Source of the DNA: Nitrospirota bacterium
GTDB taxonomy: Bacteria > Nitrospirota > Leptospirillia > Leptospirillales > Leptospirillaceae
NCBI GenBank assembly: GCA_021828525.1
Contig: JAJZGM010000067.1
Span: 1 to 6,773 of the forward strand
Direction: 5' to 3'
DNA: 6,773 nt
Shown piece after piece: positions 1-6,053 of the stretch; the stretch's first letter is position 1; each line of letters starts with the position of its first letter. A model generated the notes under the pieces. It was not told the DNA's origin. It searched no databases and was given only the letters and a program-made list of their open reading frames with translations. The position numbers and the translations under genes were made by a program.

Positions 1-1623
1 GAATGGGTCGAAAATTGGCCGGATGGTCTGGTCCGCTTGGGGACCGGAGGACGTCCCGAACGCCTCCCCGAGGCCATGATCGAATGGCTGGAAAAAAGGG
101 AGAGAGTGCTGGCCGAAGGAGAGAGGATCGAACGGCTCGAAGCTGAGCAGGCCCAGGATCTTCGGGAGGAGACGGATTTGACCCGGAGACTCCGGGCGGC
201 TCTGGCTCCCCTCGACCCGGATATTTCGGGGGAGGCCTCGCTCCCTGGTCTTCTTGTCCGAGCCCGGAAGGTCATGGAGCAAGCGGAGGAGATGCGACGC
301 CATCACACCCGCGCCGAGGAGAGCTTCCTCCTGGCCTTTCGGCAATCCGAGGAGGCCCGGGAGGCCCTCCGGCAGGTCGAGGGGGAGCTTGAGCTCTGGA
401 AAGGAGAGTTCCGGAAGGCCGGACAGGAGGCGAAAATACCCCTTCCTGAGGATCCGGAGGAGATCCGGGATCTTCTGGAGGTTCTGGCCCGGCTCGACAT
501 GCTGGGTCGCTCCCTGGCTGAGATGCGCGACCGGATCGGAAAAATGAGGGAGGACATCCGGCGCTTCGGAGACCAGGTGGCCCTTCTTTCCGGGGGCGAG
601 GATCAAGGGACCACTCCGGAGGAGATGCTCGGGCAGGCCCGGGAGATCCTCCGGCGCTTTCGTGAGGCCCGGGAAGCCTCCATTCGCCGTCAGGAACTCG
701 AGAAGAGGGAAGATGAGAACCGGCTCCGAAAGGGGCGTCAGGAAGAGATCCTGGATCAGAGCCGAAGGCTCCTTGAGCGCTTGGCGTCGGAGGCCGGAGT
801 GGAGCATCCGTCCGCTCTTCCCGAAATCGAAGGCCGGTCCCGGATGAAAGCCGCACTCCTTGCCCGCCGGGAGGAGGTGATCCGGCTGGTCTTGGAGAGT
901 GGGGAAGGGGAAAGCCTCGAGGCCCTTTTTGCCGACTGCGGGGAGGCAAATGCCGACGAACTCAATGGACGCCTGGTCGCCATGCGGGATGACCTTGAAT
1001 CTGCCCGTGAGCGAAGGGAGTCCCTTCTGGCCGCCCTTGTGGCCAAGAAGACCGATCTAAACCGGCGCCTGGAAGCCCTCCAGGCGGTTGACCTCCTTCA
1101 GGAGGCGGAAGTGGAGCGCGCCCGACTCTCCGGGCAGGTGGAGGCCTATGTGGAAGCCTCGATTCTTGAGGGAATCCTCCGCAAGGGGGTCGAACTCTTC
1201 CGCGAGAGAAATCAGGGGCCGGTGCTGTTCCGGGCCGGAAAAATCCTGGAGACCCTGACCCTGGGCCACTACAGGGAACTGCGGGGGGATTTCGGGGAGA
1301 AGGGGGATGCGCTTCTTCTTGTGGTCCGGGAGGATGGCCGAAGCCTCGAAACGAGGGAGCTGAGCGATGGAACTCTTGATGCCCTCTACCTGGCCCTTCG
1401 CCTGGCGTCGGTCGGACGCCACAATGAGACCGCCGAGCCCGTTCCTTTCGTGGCCGACGACCTTCTCCTGAACCTGGACAACCGGAGGTCCTTGAAGGCG
1501 CTTGAGGTCCTCTCGGAGATGGCGGCTCAGGGGCAGGTTCTCTTTTTTACCCATCATGCCCACATGGTGGAGCTGGCCCGGGAGGCGGTTCCTGGCAGGA
1601 TCCTGAGAGTTCACGAACTTTGA
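1..1623 (+). CDS. YhaN/SbcC-like coiled-coil ATPase, C-terminal part (5' truncated)
   Basis: The frame is open from base 1 without a stop, so the first TTG at 37 is not the true start and the gene begins outside the window; 540 residues are visible. Most of it (residues about 15-400) is charged, Glu/Arg/Leu-rich heptad-like sequence typical of a long coiled coil. The C-terminal end carries the second half of an ABC-type ATPase head: a signature-like ELSDGT at about residue 453 followed by LDALYLALRLAS, a Walker B-like VPFVADD at 482-488 followed by a D-loop-like NLD, and an H-loop in QVLFFTHH at about 512-519. This order is that of the YhaN/AAA_27 branch of SMC/Rad50/SbcC-like proteins, which are thought to work with an SbcD-like nuclease in DNA end processing. 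The Walker A half and any nuclease partner would lie upstream. No CxxC zinc hook is visible; the only cysteine I see is in FADCGEA. SbcC proper is the main alternative. Confidence 0.88.
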   Translation, partial: EWVENWPDGLVRLGTGGRPERLPEAMIEWLEKRERVLAEGERIERLEAEQAQDLREETDLTRRLRAALAPLDPDISGEASLPGLLVRARKVMEQAEEMRRHHTRAEESFLLAFRQSEEAREALRQVEGELELWKGEFRKAGQEAKIPLPEDPEEIRDLLEVLARLDMLGRSLAEMRDRIGKMREDIRRFGDQVALLSGGEDQGTTPEEMLGQAREILRRFREAREASIRRQELEKREDENRLRKGRQEEILDQSRRLLERLASEAGVEHPSALPEIEGRSRMKAALLARREEVIRLVLESGEGESLEALFADCGEANADELNGRLVAMRDDLESARERRESLLAALVAKKTDLNRRLEALQAVDLLQEAEVERARLSGQVEAYVEASILEGILRKGVELFRERNQGPVLFRAGKILETLTLGHYRELRGDFGEKGDALLLVVREDGRSLETRELSDGTLDALYLALRLASVGRHNETAEPVPFVADDLLLNLDNRRSLKALEVLSEMAAQGQVLFFTHHAHMVELAREAVPGRILRVHEL

Positions 1624-1788
1624 ATGGCGTCCCTGCGGGACAATGGGCGGAGGGCCCATGGGCAATCCGGCCTTGTCGCTCTTAGCCGGCTTTTCTAGAG
1701 GACTTTTGGACGTTCTCCCGCTAAAATACCTGGAAGAACCGAAGGACGCCCCCATCCGTCACCCGCGTTTTCCTGGAGGCATGACCCG
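1624..1788. other. Intergenic gap with GC hairpins; possible weak terminator
   Basis: This 165-base gap separates the ATPase gene from rmuC. It starts with short inverted repeats: GTCCC/GGGAC at 1629-1641, and ATGGGC at 1643-1648 pairing with GCCCAT at 1654-1659. A third stem, CCGGC (1667-1671) with GCCGG (1685-1689), has a 13-base loop and is followed by CTTTTCT, so it could be a weak intrinsic terminator. A TAAAAT at 1722-1727 resembles a -10 box but has no convincing -35 at the right distance. No open frame here looks like a gene. Confidence 0.3.
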
Positions 1789-1791
1789 TTG
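1775..1791 (+). promoter_or_regulatory. Ribosome binding site deciding the rmuC start
   Basis: GGAGG at 1775-1779 lies 9 bases before TTG (1789) and 12 before ATG (1792), which are adjacent codons of the same frame. The spacing favours TTG, the codon favours ATG; the two differ by one residue. A further ATG at 1781 is only one base from the GGAGG and reads three codons (Met-Thr-Arg) before a TGA that overlaps the ATG at 1792. Confidence 0.6.
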
Positions 1792-3189
1792 ATGCTCCTT
1801 TCTGTCATTCTGGCGGGACTGGCAGCCCTATTTTCCCTTCTGGCCCTTTTGCGGACCAGTCATACTTCGGGGGGCCTTTCTCCGGAGACCTTCTCCCGCC
1901 TTCTCCGGGAAGAGTCGGACAGGATCCGGCAGTCGGGTGAAGAGCAGGGCCGGCATTCCCGGAGCGAACAGTCGGAGCATTTGCGGGCCGGCTTCGATCA
2001 GCTTCAAAGATTGCTCGGGGAGGGGGCGTCCCGGGAGGAGGCCCGCTCCCGGGCCCTTAGGGAGGAGCTTTTGAAGGGTGTGACGGTCCTGGGCCAGACT
2101 CTCTCCGACTCTCTTCGGGAAACCGGGATGCGCCAAAAGGAGGTTCTGGAGGCGATGTCCGCCTCTCTTGCCTCACTTGCGGACAAGAATGAGCGGACCA
2201 TGGACCAGCTCCGGCAGGGAATCGAAGGGCGCCTTGACGCTCTCCGGACCGAAAGCCAGATGAAATTGGACGAAATGCGTCGTACCGTCGACGAAAAGCT
2301 CCAGACGACGCTCGAGACCCGTCTCGGAGAGTCTTTTGGCCGGGTGGCAGAACAGCTTGAACGGGTCCACAAGAGTTTGGGCGAGATGCAGACGCTGGCC
2401 ACCGGGGTGGGGGACCTGAAGCGGGTCCTCACGAACGTGCGTTCCCGTGGAACCTTCGGGGAGGTCCAGCTCGGGGCGGTTCTGGAACAATTCCTCTCCC
2501 CCGAGCAATATGTGAAGAATGCCCAGGTCCGGGAGCACTCCCAGGAACGGGTCGAGTTCGCCATCCGCCTCCCGGGACGGGAGGCGGAGGAGGAGGTCCT
2601 GCTTCCGATCGATGCCAAATTTCCCCAGGAGGACTATGAGCGCCTGCTGGAGGCTATGGAAAAGGGGGATGCCGACGGTGCCGCCCAAGCCTCCAGGGAT
2701 CTCGAGGCCCGGATCCGGGGATTTGCCCGGACCATCCGGGAGAAGTACATCGAACCTCCCCGGACCACCGATTTTGCCATCCTGTTTCTTCCCACTGAAG
2801 GCCTCTATGCTGAAATACTTCGGCGCCCGGGCCTCTTCGAACAGCTCCAGCGGGAGTTCCACATCACCCTGTCTGGGCCGACGACCCTGACAGCGATGCT
2901 CAATGCTCTCCAGATGGGGTTCCGGTCGCTTGCGATCGAGAGGCGCTCGGGGGAGGTCTGGAAGATCCTGGGGGCGGTCCGTCAGGAATTCGGAAAGTAC
3001 AACGAGGTGGTCGAGGGGCTCGCGAGACAGCTTTCGACGGCGGCCAGTTCCGTCAGGAAGCTGGGGACCCGGACCCGGGCCATGGACAAAAAGCTTCGGG
3101 ATGTCGAGCGGCTGCCCGAATCGGAGGCCCTGAAGGTTCTTGGCGAGGAGGGGGAAACGTCCGGGGACGTATGCGAGGGAGAAGGGTAA
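1789..3189 (+). CDS. rmuC: DNA recombination protein RmuC
   Basis: RmuC family protein, a membrane-anchored, coiled-coil putative nuclease-fold protein linked in E. coli to limiting inversions at short inverted repeats. Residues 3-21 form one hydrophobic helix that probably anchors it in the inner membrane. Residues about 30-210 are coiled coil rich in Glu, Arg, Gln and Leu. The conserved RmuC domain then follows: NVRSRGTFGEVQLGAVLEQ at about 217-235, LPIDAKFPQEDY at 272-283, FLPTEGLYAEI near 332, and SGPTTLTAMLNALQMGF at about 362-378, with the usual helical tail holding GEVWKIL, FGKYNEVVEGL and RKLGTRTRAMDKKL. The 466-residue length is normal and the frame is intact. The start is TTG at 1789 or ATG at 1792. 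It follows another DNA-maintenance gene, but across a 165-base gap, so co-transcription is uncertain. The next gene starts 30 bases after its stop and may share its transcript. Identification is strong; the biochemical activity of the family is less settled. Confidence 0.95.
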   Translation: MMLLSVILAGLAALFSLLALLRTSHTSGGLSPETFSRLLREESDRIRQSGEEQGRHSRSEQSEHLRAGFDQLQRLLGEGASREEARSRALREELLKGVTVLGQTLSDSLRETGMRQKEVLEAMSASLASLADKNERTMDQLRQGIEGRLDALRTESQMKLDEMRRTVDEKLQTTLETRLGESFGRVAEQLERVHKSLGEMQTLATGVGDLKRVLTNVRSRGTFGEVQLGAVLEQFLSPEQYVKNAQVREHSQERVEFAIRLPGREAEEEVLLPIDAKFPQEDYERLLEAMEKGDADGAAQASRDLEARIRGFARTIREKYIEPPRTTDFAILFLPTEGLYAEILRRPGLFEQLQREFHITLSGPTTLTAMLNALQMGFRSLAIERRSGEVWKILGAVRQEFGKYNEVVEGLARQLSTAASSVRKLGTRTRAMDKKLRDVERLPESEALKVLGEEGETSGDVCEGEG

Positions 3190-3219
3190 CATGGATCAAA
3201 AACCCGAAAGGGGGAGCGC

Positions 3220-3831
3220 ATGAGACGGCAGCTCCCGTGGATTTTGGGAGGATTTCTGGGAACGGCCCTGGCCGTTTATCTGGTTTGGCTGTCATATGAG
3301 CCAGACCGATTCCTGGAGAATCTCTCCCGGAAGACAGGGCTTGTGATGACGGCCCGGGCGACCTCGGCCGGAATCCCTTACCGCCTGACCTTCGAGGAGC
3401 TCCATGTGGGCCCTCCCATTGGTCGCGGAGGCGGCGGTGTCATGGTGAAGATCGACCATCTGGTGCTTTCCGCCAGGGGTTTTCACAAAGCTGAGGTCCG
3501 GTTTCGGGGTGTGAGTCTGGGGAGCCAAAGTCCCATGCAGAACCTTCTCCTGTCGGCCTTCGAACTCCGGGACGGCTCCTTCTTTATCCGGGAAGATCCG
3601 GACCGGGTTGTCCTGAAACGATTCATGGTCAACGATCCCGCCCTTCATCTTGCAGCCGACGGGGTTCTTGTTCCTTCATCGCAGGAGAAGAAATCCCGCT
3701 TCCGGATTCGTTTTGTGATGGAGGCCCACGGCGGGCTGGCTCTCTTCCTGGGCCCGGGAAGACAGCGTGGCATCTTCTGGGGGAAGGGACGGAGCTCCCA
3801 CCTGAGGGTTGGAGAACGGACGGTCTTTTGA
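3220..3831 (+). CDS. Membrane-anchored hypothetical protein, possibly AsmA/GspN-like
   Basis: I do not recognise this 203-residue protein with certainty. Residues 5-25 are a hydrophobic helix preceded by two arginines, so it is an uncleaved signal anchor or a signal peptide, with the rest in the periplasm. The remainder alternates polar and hydrophobic residues in short beta-like strands, for example PYRLTFEELHVGPP and KIDHLVLSARGF, with a glycine-rich RGGGG turn near residue 70. Strands of this kind after one N-terminal helix recall AsmA-like and type II secretion GspN proteins, but it is short for either family and I saw no decisive motif. The start ATG has AGGGGGAG three bases upstream, a close but usable Shine-Dalgarno. 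It lies 30 bases after rmuC and 94 bases before the porin-cytochrome gene, so it may be co-transcribed with one or both. A role in envelope assembly is inference only. The reading frame uses codons like its neighbours and is probably real. Confidence 0.7.
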   Translation: MRRQLPWILGGFLGTALAVYLVWLSYEPDRFLENLSRKTGLVMTARATSAGIPYRLTFEELHVGPPIGRGGGGVMVKIDHLVLSARGFHKAEVRFRGVSLGSQSPMQNLLLSAFELRDGSFFIREDPDRVVLKRFMVNDPALHLAADGVLVPSSQEKKSRFRIRFVMEAHGGLALFLGPGRQRGIFWGKGRSSHLRVGERTVF

Positions 3832-3912
3832 GTGCGATGACAAAAACGCAGAGGGTTGTGCGGGTGAAATGGAGCGGAGAACTTGAGGGCACAAGGGCCC
3901 GGTTTCCCCATC

Positions 3913-3928
3913 GGAGGGAGACAGTGTG
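3913..3928 (+). promoter_or_regulatory. Ribosome binding site and GTG start of the porin-cytochrome gene
   Basis: GGAGGGAG at 3913-3920 sits 8 bases (counted from GGAGG) before GTG at 3926-3928. The overlapping GTG at 3924 is followed at once by TGA, so it cannot be the start. The chosen start gives a complete signal peptide. Confidence 0.75.
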
Positions 3929-5596
3929 ACAAGAGGGAATCCCTGGGCGATCCTGCTCACCCTGGCCCTGGTTCTCGTCCCGGGAGTGACGGACATAGCC
4001 TGGGGCTATGCGGGATTTTCCCGAAGCTACAACCTTCCCTGCGAGTTCTGCCATATTCAGTGGCCAAAGCTTTCCGATCAGGGGGAGTTTTTCCGCGACC
4101 GGGGCTTCATGCTTTCGACGACGGGGACGGGGAACGGTCTGGACCTGATGTTCCTCCGGCCGGAGGGACAGTCCTATTTCCCCATCGGCTTTCACATGTC
4201 CATGGCCTACGGCGGAGCCGCGGTCGAAGGCATCGGAATTCCCTCCGCAAGGCTCGATGTCGGGAACGCGGACCCCTCGATTTCCGCCCTCTCCATCGGG
4301 GGTAACGGGAGCTCCGGAGGGGGAACATGGGGAAACGGCGCCGTCGCCCCCACTCCATGGACACTCCTGTCCGGGGGGCTTCTCTCCCCTTCGATCTCGT
4401 TCTGGGTGGAGCCCGGCCTCCGCAGTCCGGTCACAGTAAGCCCCGCCCTTGACATCTTTGCCCTCTGGGTCCGATTCGACAACCTCTTCGGAACGACGCT
4501 CTTCAACCTCTATGCCGGGGTGACGGGCCAGGATACCCCTTTCTCGAACCGGAGAGCCCTGATCGGGACGGATGAGACGCCCTATGTCATGGACGACTAC
4601 ATGCCGGGAACCGCGGAAGTGGTTACCAACAGTGGACTTCCCTTTGCCGGCTTCGGGGCGGCCTCCCTTCCGGCATATTACGACGCCGACCGGTTTCAGA
4701 TGAAAAACGCCCATACCGCCATACGCTATTTCGGCTATCTTTTCGAAAACGGGTGCGGGAGCGAGGCCTCCTTTTCTTTCGATCCCTGCGAAACCCGCCT
4801 CTCTGTGAGCTTCATGCCCAATGCCGCCCTCTACGGGAATCCCGACGGTCTTATGACGGCCACCGGAGCGACGGCGGCCGGAATCCCTCCCGGTAACAAC
4901 GGCTTTTCCTTCTTTACCCATCTCACTCAGTCCTTCGGCGGGTGGGGCGCAACCAACGGAGAACGGATAGGCCTCTTCTCCCTTGTCGGGCAGTCTGCCC
5001 TCTCTGCGGCCGGAACGGCAGAAGCCAGCCCCGATGTCCTCTACACCCGGGAAGGAGTCGACCTCTCCATAAACCCGCTCCCGGACGGGGAACTGAACCT
5101 TTTCGGCGCATGGGAGATCGTCAATGATCCTGCCGAAGCCCTTGTGGCCGATCCGGCGATTTTTGGAAGCAATCATCCCGCCATTTCGGGCCTCTCTTAC
5201 ATGACATGGTTTCTCGAGGGAGACTGGCAGCCCTCATTTCATGGATTCTTTGAAAGTGAGGGGGCCGGATCGGATATGGTCATCCTGACCTATAACCAGC
5301 TCCGGATGCTCGCCCAGCCGGTCTTTGCCGGAATCGCCCAGTCGCTTCCGGGAAATTTCGACAATGTGATCTCCTTCGGAATTGCCGACCGGTACTGGCT
5401 CTATGGAAGCTCCCGGACGGCAATTTCCCTTTTCGCCGAATGGCAGTGGATGGAAAACGATGGGGTCGGGTCGGCCGTCACCCAGGGGGGAACCCGGCTG
5501 GAGGGCTTCGGAACCGCCACAGGGACCTTTTCGAACTCCGGATTTTATAATGTCACCTCCAGTGTCTTTTTGGCCGGGGTCGATTTTTCCTACTGA
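3926..5596 (+). CDS. Cyc2/Cyt572-like fused monoheme cytochrome-porin, outer membrane
   Basis: Predicted outer-membrane beta-barrel with an N-terminal c-type heme, 556 residues. Residues 1-29 form a signal peptide (hydrophobic 8-21, likely cleavage after WGYA). Directly after it comes C39-x-x-C42-H43, then P47, L49, G53, F56, G60 and F61. This fits the pattern CxxCHx3PxLx3Gx2Fx3G(Y/F) that I associate with Cyc2-type fused cytochrome-porins, which carry electrons from extracellular Fe(II) across the outer membrane. The rest is rich in Gly, Ser, Phe, Tyr and Trp in alternating, strand-like stretches, and the chain ends in FLAGVDFSY, with the terminal aromatic typical of barrel proteins. A glycine/serine-rich stretch at about residues 121-140 and two cysteines (277 and 288) probably lie in loops; the cysteines could form a disulfide. 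As recalled, Cyc2 of Acidithiobacillus is about 485 residues, so this is somewhat larger. It has its own good ribosome binding site but no promoter I could find in the 94-base gap. Iron oxidation is inferred; another redox partner, or a paralog with a different role, is possible. Confidence 0.75.
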   Translation: MTRGNPWAILLTLALVLVPGVTDIAWGYAGFSRSYNLPCEFCHIQWPKLSDQGEFFRDRGFMLSTTGTGNGLDLMFLRPEGQSYFPIGFHMSMAYGGAAVEGIGIPSARLDVGNADPSISALSIGGNGSSGGGTWGNGAVAPTPWTLLSGGLLSPSISFWVEPGLRSPVTVSPALDIFALWVRFDNLFGTTLFNLYAGVTGQDTPFSNRRALIGTDETPYVMDDYMPGTAEVVTNSGLPFAGFGAASLPAYYDADRFQMKNAHTAIRYFGYLFENGCGSEASFSFDPCETRLSVSFMPNAALYGNPDGLMTATGATAAGIPPGNNGFSFFTHLTQSFGGWGATNGERIGLFSLVGQSALSAAGTAEASPDVLYTREGVDLSINPLPDGELNLFGAWEIVNDPAEALVADPAIFGSNHPAISGLSYMTWFLEGDWQPSFHGFFESEGAGSDMVILTYNQLRMLAQPVFAGIAQSLPGNFDNVISFGIADRYWLYGSSRTAISLFAEWQWMENDGVGSAVTQGGTRLEGFGTATGTFSNSGFYNVTSSVFLAGVDFSY

Positions 5597-5616
5597 GGAA
5601 TATTTTTCTCAATTTT
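5594..5616 (+). terminator. Possible weak terminator at the end of the porin-cytochrome gene
   Basis: TGAGGAA (5594-5600) pairs with TTTCTCA (5605-5611) over a TATT loop, seven pairs including one G-T, followed by ATTTT. The stem begins in the stop codon. It is AT-rich and short, so termination would be modest, but its place between a gene end and a strong promoter fits. Confidence 0.35.
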
Positions 5617-5635
5617 GTGATTTCCATCCTCTCTG

Positions 5636-5664
5636 TTGACAATTTCCGGGAAGACTCCTACAAT
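5636..5664 (+). promoter_or_regulatory. Consensus-like sigma70 promoter of tRNA-Asp
   Basis: TTGACA at 5636-5641 is a perfect -35 box. Seventeen bases later TACAAT at 5659-5664 matches five of six -10 positions. Transcription would begin near 5671, giving a leader of about 105 bases before the tRNA. This is the best promoter in the window, as expected for a stable RNA gene. Confidence 0.85.
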
Positions 5665-5682
5665 TTTCCCGGTGAACGCGCA

Positions 5683-5716
5683 TCGGGCGAAGAGAGGATG
5701 ATCTTTCTGCGCCCGA
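5683..5716 (+). other. Strong stem-loop 1 in the tRNA-Asp leader
   Basis: TCGGGCG (5683-5689) pairs fully with CGCCCGA (5710-5716). After one A-G mismatch the stem continues with six more pairs (5691-5696 with 5703-5708, one G-U) to a six-base loop. No T-run follows, so it is not an intrinsic terminator; it is probably part of the precursor that is trimmed off, or a small RNA element. Confidence 0.6.
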
Positions 5717-5732
5717 AGATCGCAGATTTCTT

Positions 5733-5770
5733 ATCCTGGAGGGATGCGGCTTTTTGCCGTATGACAGGAT
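5733..5770 (+). other. Strong stem-loop 2 just upstream of tRNA-Asp
   Basis: ATCCTG (5733-5738) pairs with CAGGAT (5765-5770). Inside, ATGCGGC (5744-5750) pairs with GCCGTAT (5756-5762, one G-U) over a TTTTT loop, with an internal loop of five and two bases between the stems. It ends six bases before the first tRNA base, so it lies where the 5' end must be processed. Confidence 0.6.
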
Positions 5771-5776
5771 CTCAAA

Positions 5777-5853
5777 GGGGCCGTAGCTCAGCTGGTTAGA
5801 GCGCTGGCCTGTCACGCCAGAGGTCGCGGGTTCGAGCCCCGTCGGCCCCGCCA
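5777..5853 (+). tRNA. tRNA-Asp (anticodon GUC)
   Basis: Complete 77-base cloverleaf with encoded CCA. The acceptor GGGGCCG (5777-5783) pairs with CGGCCCC (5843-5849), followed by discriminator G (5850) and CCA (5851-5853). The D stem is GCTC/GAGC. The anticodon stem is CTGGC (5804-5808) with GCCAG (5816-5820) around loop CTGTCAC, so the anticodon is GTC (5811-5813). The variable loop is five bases, and the T stem of five pairs holds loop TTCGAGC. Discriminator G73, G10 and C38 agree with known aspartate identity elements. It has its own promoter upstream. No clear hairpin terminator follows; only TTTT comes directly after CCA. No second copy of its 3' end is present, so it shows no integration scar. 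Confidence 0.98.
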
Positions 5854-6053
5854 TTTTCCTGGATCCCTGCCTTTTCCCCCGTCTGTCTTCCATAGGAATG
5901 GGTCCACTTAAGTTGTGCGTAGGCCGGGGCTTTCCCGGCAGGTTTCGGGAGTCGATACGCTTGCAAACCTCTCTTGACTTTCTGGAGTGGTCACCATCCT
6001 TGACTTTCCGGATCCGAACCCTCTTCCATTGCCTGCCCTAAGGAATCTGCCCG
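5854..6053. other. Intergenic region between tRNA-Asp and tolQ
   Basis: Two hundred bases without a convincing gene. It begins with pyrimidine-rich sequence (TTTTCC, CCTTTTCCCCC). A GC stem, GCCGGG (5923-5928) with CCCGGC (5934-5939) over a five-base loop, is followed only by AGGTTTC, so it would be a poor terminator. The promoter-proximal half before tolQ holds the direct repeat listed separately. I see no IS end, att site or riboswitch that I can name. Confidence 0.6.
5973..6012 (+). repeat. Direct repeat upstream of tolQ, possible operator or tandem -35 boxes
   Basis: CTTGACTTTCTGGA (5973-5986) recurs as CTTGACTTTCCGGA (5999-6012), 13 of 14 bases identical with a period of 26 bases. Between the copies lies a small inverted repeat, TGGT-C-ACCA (5988-5996). 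Each copy contains TTGACT, a good -35 box, but neither is followed by a convincing -10 at 16-18 bases. The repeat itself is seen; its role is unknown. Confidence 0.7.

Noticed and set aside
1722..1727. TAAAAT as a -10 box for rmuC
   Set aside because: The only TTGGAC nearby (1706-1711) is just 10 bases away, and no acceptable -35 lies at 16-18 bases, so a promoter cannot be supported.
1057..1755. 232-residue open frame on the - strand
   Set aside because: Antisense to the conserved ATPase head and the following gap; no domain or start signal seen.
2173..3192. 339-residue open frame on the - strand
   Set aside because: Fully antisense to the strongly conserved RmuC domain; a shadow frame.
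3883..4305. 140-residue + strand frame overlapping the start of the porin-cytochrome gene
   Set aside because: Out of frame with the signal peptide and heme motif, Pro/Gly/Arg-rich and without a recognisable fold.
3629..5176. 515-residue open frame on the - strand
   Set aside because: It lies almost wholly antisense to the porin-cytochrome gene, which has a signal peptide, heme motif and good ribosome binding site. The antisense product is low-complexity in Gly, Arg and Pro with no recognisable domain, as expected from GC-rich codon bias.
5751..5755. TTTTT as a terminator before tRNA-Asp
   Set aside because: The T-run is inside the loop of stem-loop 2, not after a stem, and termination there would prevent tRNA synthesis.
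5744..5764. Six-codon frame (MRLFAV) after GGAGGG in the tRNA leader
   Set aside because: The Shine-Dalgarno-like sequence directly abuts the ATG, leaving no spacing, and the frame lies inside stem-loop 2.
5609..5893. 94-residue frame on the - strand containing GLEPATSGVTGQRSNQLSY
   Set aside because: This is the translation of the antisense strand of tRNA-Asp, a well-known source of false hypothetical proteins. It also crosses the promoter and leader.
5827..6053. Integration site at the 3' end of tRNA-Asp
   Set aside because: No second copy of the tRNA 3' end and no integrase or phage-like gene is seen; a conserved housekeeping gene follows.
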